From Symbiodinium natans (lineage: Eukaryota; Sar; Dinophyceae; Suessiales; Symbiodiniaceae), in the NCBI GenBank assembly GCA_905221605.1, contig CAJNDS010000588.1, forward strand, positions 44,703 to 108,702: a DNA stretch of 64,000 nt, written 5' to 3'. The notes under the pieces are model-generated. The model ran no database searches. It was not told where the DNA came from and saw nothing but the letters and a program-made list of their open reading frames with translations. The position numbers were made by a program, and so were the translations under genes. This document shows positions 22,870-34,290 of this stretch, piece by piece; positions within the stretch are counted from its first letter, which is position 1, and the number at the start of each line of letters is the position of its first letter.

Positions 22870-25600
22870 CAAAGACATCTACTTTGAGAGCCAAACTGTG
22901 CAAGCCAGCGAGTGAAAAAAAAGTCGTGACTACAGAGAAGCAACCGCTAGCCAGACAACTTAACGCAAGGCCAGCATGGTGAGACCAAATGCAAACAAGA
23001 ACCTACCGGCACCAATCACTCAGCTGCCCGTTACCCAAAGCAATGCTGCGCCACGTCTGGTACAAACATGAAGCGAAAGTATGGGTAGGCGAAAGTATGG
23101 GTAGGCCGCAAGACAAGAAACCTCTGTAACGTAGAGACAGTTCCCACAAGCGCCAGGGCCGTAGCAGTAGCACTTAGAACTCACTTCTTGGGTTGGCAAG
23201 AAAGTTGCAAGCACACTGAGCACAATGCACAGAGTGCGAGAAAAGGCACTCCCTTCCTTCCAACGAGCGGGAGCAGCACAATGCTGTGTGAGGGCGTTCT
23301 CACATAGCCATGGCCATGGAGTGGGCCTGCTGCTTGCAAGAGGCATATTCTCAGCTCTGCGCAGCCATTTTTTTAGAGCTCCAAAAGGCTGCTGGCTGGC
23401 ACTTGGCTAATGTGCTTTCTTGCCGTGTAAGAGTTAAGGTTTACACGTTTACCCGTGACCACCCACAGCAAGTGCTGGGCCGCTGGAAAAGGTTGAAGCA
23501 GCAGTTCCTCCCATCCTTTTAAGCCTTCTGGCAAAAAATTTCCGGCAGCTGTTTGCAGAATCTAAGCACTTTTGGGCATGGCCTTCTGGAGAGTTTTAGG
23601 CAGTGTTAAGAGACCGATTACTTGAGCCCTTTGGAAAAAGTTAAGACAGCAGTTTGCACAGGTCTACCTACTGCTTCTGCTTGCAGCGCAGAAGGGCGGA
23701 CGCTTCTGGCTGGGCAGTAAGTAAGACTGCAGGCAAGGTCCAAGATGCTGTCAATGGATGTTCCCTTCGACAATCAACAATGAAGGGAAACCCAAAGGCA
23801 ACCTCTTGACTATTGGACAAGAACTCTGCCAAAAACAAACCCAAACCCACAGCTGGTCTTCCTTTTTTGCGCAAGCAGGCGGGATTTGGTCTATTGCTTT
23901 CTAATTGTCATCAAAAAACAACTTGCTCTGTGCACTTACACTGCCAGCATCTTTGTGGCACTGTCCGTTTTCGAGCTTACGGGAAGTGAGTTTTGAAGTT
24001 CCATGCAAGAGTACAGCAGCTTCTTGCTCCACTTGCCGCATTTTTCCAAAAATGAGCACAGGGTTGTCTCCGTAAAACCAGTACTTGAACTGGAACAAAC
24101 GGAGCAGATGCATTCATTTTTCCATGCACAGCAGCTTGAAGAAAGCCGTGTTAAACGGTTTTATTTGCCGACACAGCAACGAAACCCTTCCAGCTTCTGT
24201 GTGCACAGCAAGCATTACAAGAACCAACAGAAAGGCTTGCACTCTTCCAGGTTAGCAATCTTCTTTCACATGCCTTCGAACACTTGGTCTCCAAGCAACT
24301 CTTTAAAGGTTTGAGTCTTCTGTGGCTTCCAAAGAAGCACTTAGACCCGCTAAGCCTTTTGCGTTTGGAACCTCCTTTCACACTGTACCCATTATTAAAC
24401 TTGATACTGTAGACGGTTTCATCCAAAATCTCAGTCACATGCTTGGACATGCAAACGCCAGAAATCACATCTAAGCTGCAGAACAAGTTCTTCAACATTG
24501 GTTAAGAAGGTTCCTAATTGTTCAATCTTACGCTCGAGATCAACAACCTTAACCTTAACAGATCTCTTTGCGCCTGTCCAGATGTAATGGAGAATCCAGA
24601 CTTGGAAGACATAATGTCGACATGGAAGAGCTTAGAGACCCAGAATTAAAGCCTCCTTAAGCAAGCTTGACGGAGCTGAACCAGTTCTGCGACACATGTG
24701 CACCTGATGCAGCACTTGGAACGTGGAAGTTGCTTGACGAAGAGCCTGTTTATGCTTTACGCTGGTGTGTCTTGGCGCCGTCTGCAACAGACGCAGCCTT
24801 TCGCAAGCACCGGCTGATCGAAGAGCGCCTTATCCATTCTTGTTAGAATCGTTCCTCCGTCTTCTTGTCCAGCAGCACTGATCCTGCACGGAGACATTGG
24901 ATCCACACCCAGATCCACGCCGAACAACAGCCAAATACCGCAACGACCGACGGAGCAAAAAGAAATCTCATCAAGTTCAACATCTGCTCCTGCCAGCCCA
25001 CAGTCAAACTGTCATTCAAGCGATTATCAAAGGGACAAAATACTTCGCAAATTTGTCAAACATGCTGCGGATTGCCATGTACTTTGACAATGGATGCTGG
25101 AAGCAGTGCAATATTGGCATAGTGTTTCTATGGCAGAAGATATGCAAGTAATTCAAGTGCAGTTTCAGACACAACCGCAGTATGCGCACGCTCCTTATGG
25201 AAGGAGATACGACAGACCTACGTGTGCGGATGTTCAACGTTCAAGAAGATTCACTTACAATGCAGCAGTGCGTGTAAGATTGCACTACCGTCCTTGTGGC
25301 AATTGCAGGCCCGAGACGATGTGAGTGAATGACGCAGAATGGTTTCACCCTTTTCCATACAGAGTGAGCTTCTACGAGCACGAGCGTGCCTGAGCAAAGT
25401 GTTTACCCACACAAAAACGATAGGAAAAGTTGTACTAGGAAGTGAAGAATCCGCTAGTGTACAGGTGATGTTGCGCTTATAGTTCGCGCAACATCAAGTA
25501 AAGTTTTTCTACGACCCCAAAATTTGATGATTGAGTGTTTACCGTTCAGCGCTTTTAAGACCAAAAGTGGATGTTTAGAGGTTTAGCAAATTCTTCAAAC
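22870..25600. other. AT-richer region, short unassigned ORFs and one hairpin
   Basis: Beyond the retroposon the base composition drifts toward AT. A minus-strand frame at 24151-24498 begins MLKNLFCSLDVISGVCMSKH and reads like protein for about 60 residues. A plus-strand frame at 24897-25151 contains KYFANLSNMLRIAMYFDNGC. Their AT-leaning codons resemble the broken gene at 15.5 kb. I recognise none of them. Confidence 0.3.
25467..25495. other. Perfect 10-bp-stem hairpin
   Basis: GATGTTGCGC and its exact reverse complement GCGCAACATC are separated by nine bases. It lies in a gene-poor AT-rich stretch. It could form a stable RNA or DNA hairpin; no function is evident. Confidence 0.7.
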
Positions 25601-25629
25601 TTCTGAAGAAGTCTTAAACAACACTCGTA

Positions 25630-26170
25630 AAAGTTAGAACTGAAGATTGAAGATTGAAGATTGAAGATTGAAGAGTGAAGATTGAAGATTGAAGATTGAA
25701 GATTGAGGATTGAAGACTTCCGGAAGACTCTTGTGGAAAATCATCGATTTGGGTCTTCAATCTGGAGAGAATTTTTAAAGAGATCTTAAGAAATTTTGAG
25801 AAGTCGTGAAGATTGAAGATTGAAGATTTTTGGGGGACTCTTGCGGAAAACCTTTGGAATCTTAGTTTTGAATTCTAAGAACTCTTAAGAATTCTTCAAA
25901 GTTCTTAGGAATTCTTAAGACATAATCCGGAAGTTGAAGATTGAAAATTGAAGTTTCCTGGAAGACTCCGGTGACAAATCTTCGATTTCCGTCTAAGAAG
26001 AAAACTGGACTTCGCCCTGCAGAAATCTTCAATCTTCAATCTTCAGTTCCTGGACAGAGTCTCAAAAATTCTGAAGAATTAATCCTGAAGTTGAAGATTG
26101 AAGGTTGAGGATTTCCCGAAGATTCTGGTGAGAAATCTTCGATTTCCGTCTACGAAGAAAACTGAAGATT
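25630..26170. repeat. GATTGAAG 8-bp repeats in an AT-rich module
   Basis: A tight run of the 8-base word GATTGAAG (25640-25710) is followed by dispersed copies near 25805 and 26090, and by reverse-complement copies near 26030, within sequence that repeats the theme TCTTCGATTTCCGTCTA. A related copy in the opposite orientation lies at 38040-38240, on the far side of the DIRS-like element. Confidence 0.8.
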
Positions 26171-26202
26171 TCATTGCGGCAGGGATGGGCGACCGCGTCG
26201 GA

Positions 26203-26572
26203 GTACGCACGAGTACGCCCGAGTACGCACGAGTACGCCCGAGTACGCACGAGTACGCCCGAGTACGCGCGAGTACGCCCGAGTACGCCCGAGTACGCGC
26301 GAGTTGGCCCGAGTACGCACGAGTACGCCCGAGTACGCGCGAGTACGCCCGAGTACGCACGAGTACGCCCGAGTACGCACGAGTGCGCCCGAGTATGCCC
26401 GAGTACGCCCGAGTACGCACGAGTACGCGCGAGTACGCACGAGAATATACGCACGAGTACGCGCGAGTACGCCCGAGTACGCCCGAGTACGCACCGAGTA
26501 TGCACGAGTACGCACGAGTACGCACGAGTACGCCCGAGTACGACCGAGTACGCCCGAGTACGCACGAGTACG
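26203..26572. repeat. 10-bp GAGTACGCNC tandem array
   Basis: About 37 head-to-tail copies of GAGTACGC followed by CC, AC or GC, with a few point changes and one 11- to 14-base irregular stretch near 26440. All frames are open because the repeat has no stop; the encoded strings (such as ARVRPSTHEYARV) are not a gene. Confidence 0.95.
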
Positions 26573-26698
26573 TTTCAAAGCATGTGCATACATTGTTGGA
26601 AAGCACTGGGGTTTTTTGTTCCCAGGTGTTTTGACACGCACGAATCATGACCGCCCATGTATGCCCATGCCCAGCTGACTCCTGGCTCAGCTGGCCCT

Positions 26699-26717
26699 GA
26701 CCTAACCCGAGTTGGGG
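26699..26717 (+). repeat. Left inverted terminal repeat of the DIRS-like element
   Basis: Nineteen bases matching the reverse complement of 36199-36217 with a single mismatch. Inward from it, TAGTGTGTGAGC at about 26725 again resembles the reverse complement of the right end. Confidence 0.7.
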
Positions 26718-26798
26718 CCGTGCATAGTGTGTGAGCATTTTTTCGAGGCCTCTACGCCCTTAACTTCTTTCTAGAGGTTCCAGCCCCCTGTAAAGCCG

Positions 26799-29700
26799 GT
26801 GTTTCCTCTCTGCTTTGCCCAGAGAGTCGCTCGCGCCATGGCCTCGAACCGTCCCATGCCTATATGGACAGCTCATAGTGCCTTTGGTGCCGTCTTCGGC
26901 CCTGGCCGGCCTAAAGACATCAAAGCGCCTCGCCCTACGATGGCACTGCCCAGCTGCCGCTCAACACGGCCCGTCGCGGCCCTACAGTTTGTGCTCCCAC
27001 TGGATGCCCGACTTCTTCGCGGCGAACATCTTCAAGCCTTGCGCCGTGCCTTGCAGACTCACAGGCAGCATGCCTATGCTTCAAAAAAGAAGACGCCTAC
27101 GGTGACGGTGACAGCCCTGCCCACGGCCCACGAGCCGTCTTCTTTGGACTGTCCCCACAGCACAGGGACTCTTACAGAGCACGCCGACAGCCCTGCTCAC
27201 GGCCCACGAGCCGTCTTCTGGGGAATGTCCCCACCTTACAGGGGCTCTTACTGAGCATGCTCCCACTGGATGCCCAACTTGCTCTACACCTTCGCTGGAT
27301 GCAGCGCTTTTGGTGACAGCTGTGCCCAGCCGTGCTCTGGCAGCCACGCCGAGCGTCTCAGGCCCAGCCTGCCACGTGCACTCTGCAGCCGGGTTTAACC
27401 CCTAATGCCCTACCCGTGCCCCTTAGCCCAGACCCGATTAAGGGATCGTCTCTACGCCTGGTCTCAGCCTGCAACCCGGCCTCCCTCAGCCATATCCTCT
27501 CAAACATCCGGGCCTGCCTTTTCCCTGCCTCACAGCACCACTTGCAAGCCATTGACTGGTGGTCTGCCTCGTACTGCAGGTGGTACCTTGCTCGCCTGCC
27601 CATGCCGCCCAGCCGCTCCTCTTCAGAGCCCGCAATTGGCTCCAGCACATCCGCCTCGGATTGCTAGCCTAGCTTGCAGCCGCCGGACTGCACAGGCCGC
27701 CGCAGACAGATCAGTGCCCCAGCCCTCTTTTTGCCCTCCCTGTTAGCCTGCCCAAACCCCTCTCTGCCAGGAACGTGGTCTACTTCGCCTACCAGGACGT
27801 GGTCTCTTGGGCTCGGAGCTTATAGTCAGCCTGGATTAGATTGCACTCTCGACTAGTTGGCCCCAAGTATCGTTTGGACAGGCTGCCTCCCAGCCTACAA
27901 GCCCTCGTGCCCACCAACGTCAGCGTGTATGCGTCATGCCCCGTGTCCCTGCTTGTCCAGGTACATGACCGCCAACCTAGCCCGCGCCTTTTCCGAGGCC
28001 CGCTTTCTGTCTGAGTGCTGCACAAGTTAGTTCGCTGCCTTTGCATGCCACATGCCGTTGGGAGACTCTTCCTTCTTCGCCTTGTCAGCGATCCCCTCAA
28101 GCCTTCAGCCTTTCAGTTGTGCCCCCTTGCTCCCCAGTCGCCATGGCCAACGCACCGGACTCTGCCCTTGCCCAGTTTGCAGCACTCTGAGCCAGAGCCC
28201 ACGCCTGCCGTGCCGCCCGCCGACTCGGCGTCCTGCCCACTGGAGCCTGCCCCAGCAGTATCTGGGGGACTCTGTCCCCGAGGTGCAGCCTGCCCAAACT
28301 GCCACTGAGCCCAGGAGCTTCAGGATTGCAAAGCAGCCGCCTTGGCCCGACGTGAAGCCTCGGTGGCCCTTGCACCGCAATCTGCGCCCCTGCACAAGGG
28401 AACAGCCCACAAGCCCACCGCCGTGATTGGAGCTTCGTGGCTCCGGCCTCGTCCTGCCGGTGGACTGCCAATCACGCCCGCAAAGCCTTTGCCGACGGAC
28501 GCCCCCTGCCCAAGCTACAATTCCGCCGTGACCAGGCCCCCGTGCCAACGGAGCTGCTCGAGCACATCGCACACTCCGTGCCTCATACGCCTGCCACGGG
28601 CCCAGACTTGCCTCCTTTGCCTAGGGCGCCAGGGGGCCAGCTGCCTGCCGGCTTTAGAAAGGAAGGCTTGGGCCGACTTGGTCGAAGAAGCCACGGATGC
28701 CTGCGCCGCCTACTACGCCGGACCTGCACCTTAAGAAGCCCATTGACCTGACCCAGACGGAGCCAGAGCCTCCCGCCCAGCCCAAAGAGGTGCCCGTCAA
28801 GGCCAAGCCCACGGAGCCCTCGCAGCCTGGGCCCCACGAAGCCTACCATCTGCCCAAGATGGAGTTCGAAGGCCGTACGTGGTACCATTTCTACGGCCTC
28901 GGACAGCCACTGCGTGGCGCCCGGTGCACATTCTGGTTCACGTACGAGGGCCCCCCGCCCAAGGACCCCTCACTGCCTCAGCCTGCAGAGGCAGACCCGG
29001 CCGACCTGCCTGCCCAGCAGCCGCCCCTGCCCATGTCATGCTTTGAGGCCGGCCGAGAATGCATAGTCAGGGACGCCAACAAGGCCATCATGATCCACCG
29101 CCTCGACACGACCAGATCAGGTCCCAAGCAGCCCGGGGCATCATTGGGTCCAGATTCATGCTGGATCAGGAGGCCTTCTCAGTTTTCTCAGGCCCATACC
29201 CTTTTTCCAACCCGCCGAGCCGCCCGGAGCCCTCCGACGACCCGGCACCCTGCCAACACTCCGCGGAGGAGAGCCTGCCTGACGGTGACACCGACCTCCT
29301 CGGCCTCCACTCTGATAGAGGAGACGCCCAGGAGCCTCGCAAACCTGCTCACCGTGACCCGGCCCACAGGCCCTTCTCTTTTGGGGCACTGCCTTCCGCA
29401 GACAGGCTGCCCGCATGCCCACGCCTTTGCATCCCCGAGCCTCCTGATCGGCGCTATCGCGGATGCGCCATCGTGCCTAGTGTCTGCCTTCCAGACACCT
29501 TCCGCCTCGCCCAGGAGGACACCCGCCTCTTTTGCATGGACCACAGCCAACGCCTACGCTGTGCCAGGCCCTGTAGCACACAGCCTTTTTGCCCTTTCGG
29601 CCTAGTGTGCGCCCAGAACACTGACGAGCCTGATTCCGATCGGCACGACCGCCATCAATGCAGCCGCTGTCACGAATTCGATCGGAACAGAGAATCGCCT

Positions 29701-30627
29701 TGGGGGCACTTTGCCAAGCCTTAGTCGCCCAAGCTGGCTTGCCCCTCTTCGCACCTGGATTCCAGGCACAAGCCTGCAACTGCCCAGATTGCCTAGTTGC
29801 CCGCGGTTTGCAAAAGAACCTCCGCTGCCAGGGTTGCTTTAGTCACGCCCCCCCCTCTGCCCAACCTTCGACCTACTGCCCCCCCTGGCCAGGTGAAGTT
29901 CTTCCTCGACCGCCTCGACTTGGACAAGGTAACCGGGAGAAAAGAGCCCCATCTCTGCGTGCATGCCTCCGGTGTCCTTGAGCTCTGAGCACTCGCCGTC
30001 GCTTCACGCAGTTGCACGCACATGCCCTGCTGTTCGGCCGCCGCAGCCGTTTTTTCCCGCCAGCTCGGAGCCCTTTTTTCTCGACCTGTCAGATGCTCTC
30101 TTTAAGCCCCGCGCCTCCTGAGAGCAAACGAGCCAGACGCATGCCCAGCCCAGATCTGAGCCCGCCGGCCTCGCCTCAGCTGCACAGCCTGGACTCCGAT
30201 GCTGCACTCGGGGCCGCCTACCTCCAAGATGATGCCTTGTCCCTCTATGAGGACCACACGTCCGAGGGGTGCCCACCCAGCCCCGGATCGGATCAGCAAG
30301 AATCTTGCCCAGGCCCCGCAGAATCCTCCCCAAACTCCGGCTCCTGGGATCTGATTGGCCCGCCGCCGGCAGGCCTCTCCTTCACGCCGACCAGTCACCC
30401 TGCAGACTCAGTCGCGCCCCCGTGCAGGCTCCTCATCACATATCACAGTTGCTTCGGCCACGAAATGCCTGGCCCGCCAGGGAAGAATTGCCTCCGCGCT
30501 CGGGCCCGATCCATGGGGCCCCTTGCTGCACCACCGGTGGCCTGCCTCCACCGTCTTACGGCAAGCGTTTCCGCGTGGATTTGCCGTCTGCCTAAGCCTG
30601 TCCCTGCCCCCCGTCCCCCTCCCCTAA
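26799..30627 (+). pseudogene. Leader/Gag-like region of the DIRS-like element
   Basis: Coherent protein text moves between frames. Segments I trust most: DIKAPRPTMALPSCRSTRP (26.9 kb); KAFADGRPLPKLQFRRDQAP (28.5 kb); after a shift KAWADLVEEATDACAAYYAG (28.7 kb); after another PKMEFEGRTWYHFYGLGQPL (28.9 kb) with CFEAGRECIVRDANKAIMIH; a Cys-rich stretch QACNCPDCLVARGLQKNLRC with QGC after it (29.8 kb) that could bind zinc; and an acidic, Pro/Ser-rich segment from MLSLSPAPPESKRARRMPSP (30.1 kb). By position this is the Gag-like part, but no known Gag fold is recognisable. The number of frame changes indicates decay. Confidence 0.45.
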
Positions 30628-32111
30628 GTGCCTCCCTTCATAAGCCCTCCCCTCTGCCCCACGCCCTGCATGGCTTCAGAAGCCGATACCTTCAGCCCCG
30701 CCTTCAGCAAGGCCTCCGCCTGTCGGCCGAGGACCCCAGCACAGCGCATACCTGCCCGGCCCGGCCTCCTTACCAGGCGCCTTCAGGACACCGAGCGACA
30801 GGCCAACTGTGGCCGAACTTGGCTCCAGCTGCTGGCCTTCATAGGACACTTCAGCCAGCTTTGGGCAGAGACATCCCTGTCGCTCTCTCCAGACAAGCAC
30901 CGCCTTAGAGCGATTGCCAGGTACGCACCCTCCAGCCTGGAAGCCTACCTCTCGGCATGCACACAATTTGTAGCCTTCCTCCAAGCCCAAGATATCAGCC
31001 TAGACAAGCGTCTCGCCGACTTTCTTGACGCCACCCTCGAGTCAAGGGCACAAGATCGCGACGTCTGTCGCATCTCGTCCAAGTCCATGCTGCGCGCCCT
31101 CTCTTGGCTCGCCCGAACCGCCCAGATGGAGGCACTCCTTAACATGGTGTCAAACGCCATCATACAGGCCTTTGGCTGGAGCGGGAGCCTCCAGCCCACA
31201 GACCGCAAAGAAGCCTTGCCCCTGCCCATGGCCTGCGTCGTAGCCTGGGAAGAGCTCGTATGTAACCCGGCCTCCGGCACTCAACTGGTCTCCTGGGGGG
31301 CTTGCGGTTTGGGGACCTGCAAAGGATCCGCCTGTCCAGCCTTAGCCTCACCGCCCAATCCCTCCGAGGGATATGCTGGTCCACAAAAACATCCCGCACA
31401 GGCCAGCCTTTCGCTGTGACCCTGACAGGCCTGTCAGGCCGCTGCACCGTCAGTTCTTGGTGCCTAAACTACCTCCTGTGCCTGCACAGATGCTGGCTCG
31501 CAACAGAGGCCTTCTGGCGATCGGACGTCGAGCCAGACTTCCTACTGCCCATTTTGCCTTCCAAGGCGACGACGGACTTCGCCTTCAAGTCGCCCATGTC
31601 TTATTCTCAAGCCTTGCCTGCCTTGCGGGCCTGCATGCAGCTTGGCAGCCCTAAAGCCCCAAATACCGCCTGCCAAGAAGAAGCCCAGGCCTTCACAATC
31701 CACAGCCTCAAAGTTGGCCTTCTGAGCGCAGCTAAACAACAGCGCCTGCCCGAGGACGCTCGCCGCACCACCGGCCACCACAAAAGCAGCGCCGAACTTT
31801 ACGGCAGGGACGACACAATTGACAGCCTCTGGGTGCAAACCACCGTGGCCCAAAAGGTGGCGGAAGGCTGGCGCCCCTCTCGCCCCATCGCTCGCGGCGG
31901 GCAAGCGCCTACCACCGAGCCGCCTTTCTCGGTGCCCCGCGACGCCGCCCCGAGCAGCCTGGCCTTCACCCACCTACAGCCTCGCCTCCGTCGCTTTCTC
32001 TACCACAGAGACGTCTTCTTCATGCGAGCCCACGACAATGCACAGGATGCCGGAGCCCTACTGAAGCCACTCCCGCACACAAGCCCGGAACCGCCTCAGA
32101 CATCATCTTAG
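30628..32111 (+). pseudogene. Tyrosine recombinase of the DIRS-like element (one frameshift)
   Basis: The N-terminal half (frame starting 30628) shows a SAM-like core-binding domain, YAPSSLEAYLSACTQFVAFL. The catalytic half (frame from 31302) shows box I as GLRFGDLQRIRLSSL (Arg codon 31305-31307), HSLK at 31701-31712 in place of the usual HxxR, GHH at 31773-31781 and the nucleophile in ELYGRDD (Tyr codon 31800-31802). The Lys in HSLK is unusual for the superfamily at large, and the rest of the motif is intact. The two halves lie in frames offset by -1, with the break at a run of six G (31295-31300). The enzyme would join the circular cDNA intermediate to the target. Single-base loss or gain explains the break; programmed shifting is not excluded. 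Confidence 0.75.
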
Positions 32112-32137
32112 CCAACGGCCCCTGGGGGGCCGTCCAC

Positions 32138-32437
32138 ATGGCCCACGCAGTCTCCGCAGCCCAATGGCGCACAGCCTGCGGGATCTTGATCGGTCCAGCC
32201 GGAATGGAGCTCGCTGAGCACGCTCCAAGCTGCATGTGCCGCCACAAAGCCTGCCGCCTCGCATGGGAATGCCTTCCGACCACGCCTAGCAGAACTTCGC
32301 CTAGCCTGAAAATAAGCTGGACCGCTATCGGGGCCGGTTGTGCTTGCGTACAGTTTCAACCCCCCGTCCCGACCCCGCCTGATCTGCACCCCCCTGCCTG
32401 TCAGGTACCCGCCGCAGCTACTCCAACCTCAACGTGA
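32138..32437 (+). pseudogene. Short Cys-rich segment between recombinase and RT ORFs
   Basis: The frame reads MAHAVSAAQWRTACGILIG and later APSCMCRHKACRLAWE, a compact Cys/His cluster that could bind zinc. Whether it belongs to the recombinase C-terminus in a shifted frame or to a separate protein is unclear. Confidence 0.35.
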
Positions 32438-32470
32438 TCTCGCTTCCCTCCTCACTCCTCTCGCCGAGCC

Positions 32471-33073
32471 ATGGATTGCCCAACGGCCTTTCACGAACTC
32501 CTCAAGGAGTGCCGTGTGCACGACCTTCTGTGCACAGCCCTGTCAGATCAGGGCTACCAAAGCATAACTCACTGCCCGAAGCCACTGCCCAAAGCCTCAT
32601 GACGGGGGACCTTGACTCGTCCGTCCGTCGAGATAGCCCGCCTACGCAAAGCCTTGGACCAATGCCACAAAAAGACCCAGACGCCTGAAGCCGCCTCGGC
32701 CTTGCCCGCTGGCGCACACACCCCAGCCTCCGCTCTGCCCTCCCAGCCCTCCCAATGGATGGAGCACCTGCCCCCGCGCCTCACGCAAGAAGCAGTGCAA
32801 GATATGATTTTCGGAGCCGACCGGCCTAGCACGCAGTTGGGTAATAGGCCTCTGACGGCCTTCTCCTCAGCCGGCGCCCTGGACCAGAGGGCACCTTCCA
32901 GCAAGACACGCCCAACCGCCCGCCCTTTCGCAACATTGCATGGAGACGAGAGGAAGCCTCACCGGCCCCCGAGCCAGGCCCTGCACAGCCCGCAGCGCCT
33001 ACCCCAGAAGGCAGGCACTCTCCAGTTGCAGTCGCAGCCTCAAAACAGGGCATACCGCACTGGGAGCCCATAG
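32471..33073 (+). pseudogene. N-terminal part of the RT polyprotein, one in-frame TGA
   Basis: From an ATG at 32471 the frame gives MDCPTAFHELLKECRVHDLL and DQGYQSITHC, a compact helical unit, then a TGA near 32600. The same frame resumes as TRPSVEIARLRKALDQCHKK, a coiled segment, then a Pro-rich linker to 33073. The following domain is read in a frame offset by -1, which overlaps from about 32851. No enzymatic motif is present; it may help packaging or multimerisation. Confidence 0.45.
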
Positions 33074-34290
33074 ATATCGCCATCAACGAGGCCCACGACA
33101 TACTCTCGGATTCTTTCTTCACACGCCTACTCCGCCTAGCCTGGTCTGGGCGCATAGCCCTCCTGGTGGCGGCCCCGCCCTGCCGCGACTACTCCATTCT
33201 CAAACTTGCACCTGGGGGCCTCCGCCATGCCGCACACCCGAACACCTCAATGGTCTCGGATAGCCCCACGCTCGCCCGCCGCGCCGCGGAGAGCCGCCGC
33301 ATACACGAAAGATGCCACCAGCTCTGCCGAGCAGTGGCAGCCTCGGGGGGCACTTGGGTCCTGGAAAACCCCCCCTCAAGCATGGCCTGGATGGAGCCGT
33401 CATGTCAACAGCTGCTGCGTGCCTCAGCGGCCCACGTCGCCTCCGTCGCTGCCTGCGCTTATGGAGTGACTTGGTCCAAATCCTGGGCATTCGCGTCCAA
33501 CAGCCCTCACATCAGAGGGGTGCAGCAAGACTGCACCCACGCCTTCAAGCACCCCTCTCTGCGCAACAAGAGAGACAAATCGGGCAGCTACATCAGCTCC
33601 AGCACCGCCGAATACCCGGCCGAGCTAGCCTGCAACATCCTAACAGCCTTCCGACACCTGTGGCCGACCTCGCCTCCCTTGCCTGCCATCCCCTTGCCCA
33701 CAGAGCCGACAACGCCCGAGCACATGGCGGGCCCTGGTCCGCGTGCGCCCGCATGCGACGGCGCCGGCCTCCAAAGCACAGCCGACTGCTCAAAGCCTGC
33801 CCAACCTCATGCCAGCCTTTCATCGCTCATCGACCAAATGCAAACTTGGTGCCTGCAGGCCGACCGCTACAAGCGCATAGCTGCACACATTGCCCAAAGC
33901 AAGCCGGAGCACCCCCTGTCGGAAGAAGAGCAACAGTCGCTGCTGGAAATGGCAGCAGCCTGCCTAAATCTTCCACAACAATCCACCGCCGCGGTGGAAG
34001 ACGGCCAACCTTTCCGCCTCAAACTCCTCTCACGCCTAGCCTGCCTCACGCAAGATATAGATCAGGGCCTACCAGACATCCTAGCCCAAGGGGTGCCCAC
34101 TGGCGTCTTCGAGCCCATTGCCAGCAGCCACCAGTGGCCCGCGGTCGAAGCCCAACACGCCCAGCACCCGCTGGACACTTGCCTCAAGGAGTTCGACAGC
34201 AATTGGAAGAACGCCGAGGCCCAGCCCGAACTCCTTCAACGCCTCATCGAGGAAGAAATGGCCCAGGGCTGGGTCATCGAAATCCCCGGG
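32851..34290 (+). CDS. Methyltransferase-like domain and RT N-terminus
   Basis: This frame is open from about 32851 (no obvious ATG) to 34335. It has SGRIALLVAAPPCRDYSILK, in which PPC at 33175-33183 resembles the Pro-Cys loop of cytosine-C5 methyltransferases, then GGTWVLENPPSSMAW (ENPPSS at 33364-33381), resembling the ENV-type or NPP motif of DNA methyltransferases. A PPC...ENP pair of this kind is also seen in Dcm-like phage proteins, and methyltransferase domains are known companions of DIRS-type reverse transcriptases. After a linker comes the RT entry segment CLKEFDSNWKNAEAQPELLQ and EEEMAQGWVIEIPG, where a shift at the CCCCGGGG run (34284-34291) moves reading to the RT frame. No full AdoMet-binding motif is obvious, so activity is uncertain. 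Confidence 0.55.

Noticed and set aside
26062-26738. Several 120-219-codon frames on both strands
   Set aside because: Products of the GAGTACGCNC array, not genes.
33312-34287. First third of the 884-codon frame that ends with the RT
   Set aside because: It is the out-of-frame shadow of the methyltransferase/RT-entry frame, which alone shows sensible motifs; only the part from about 34288 is real in this frame.
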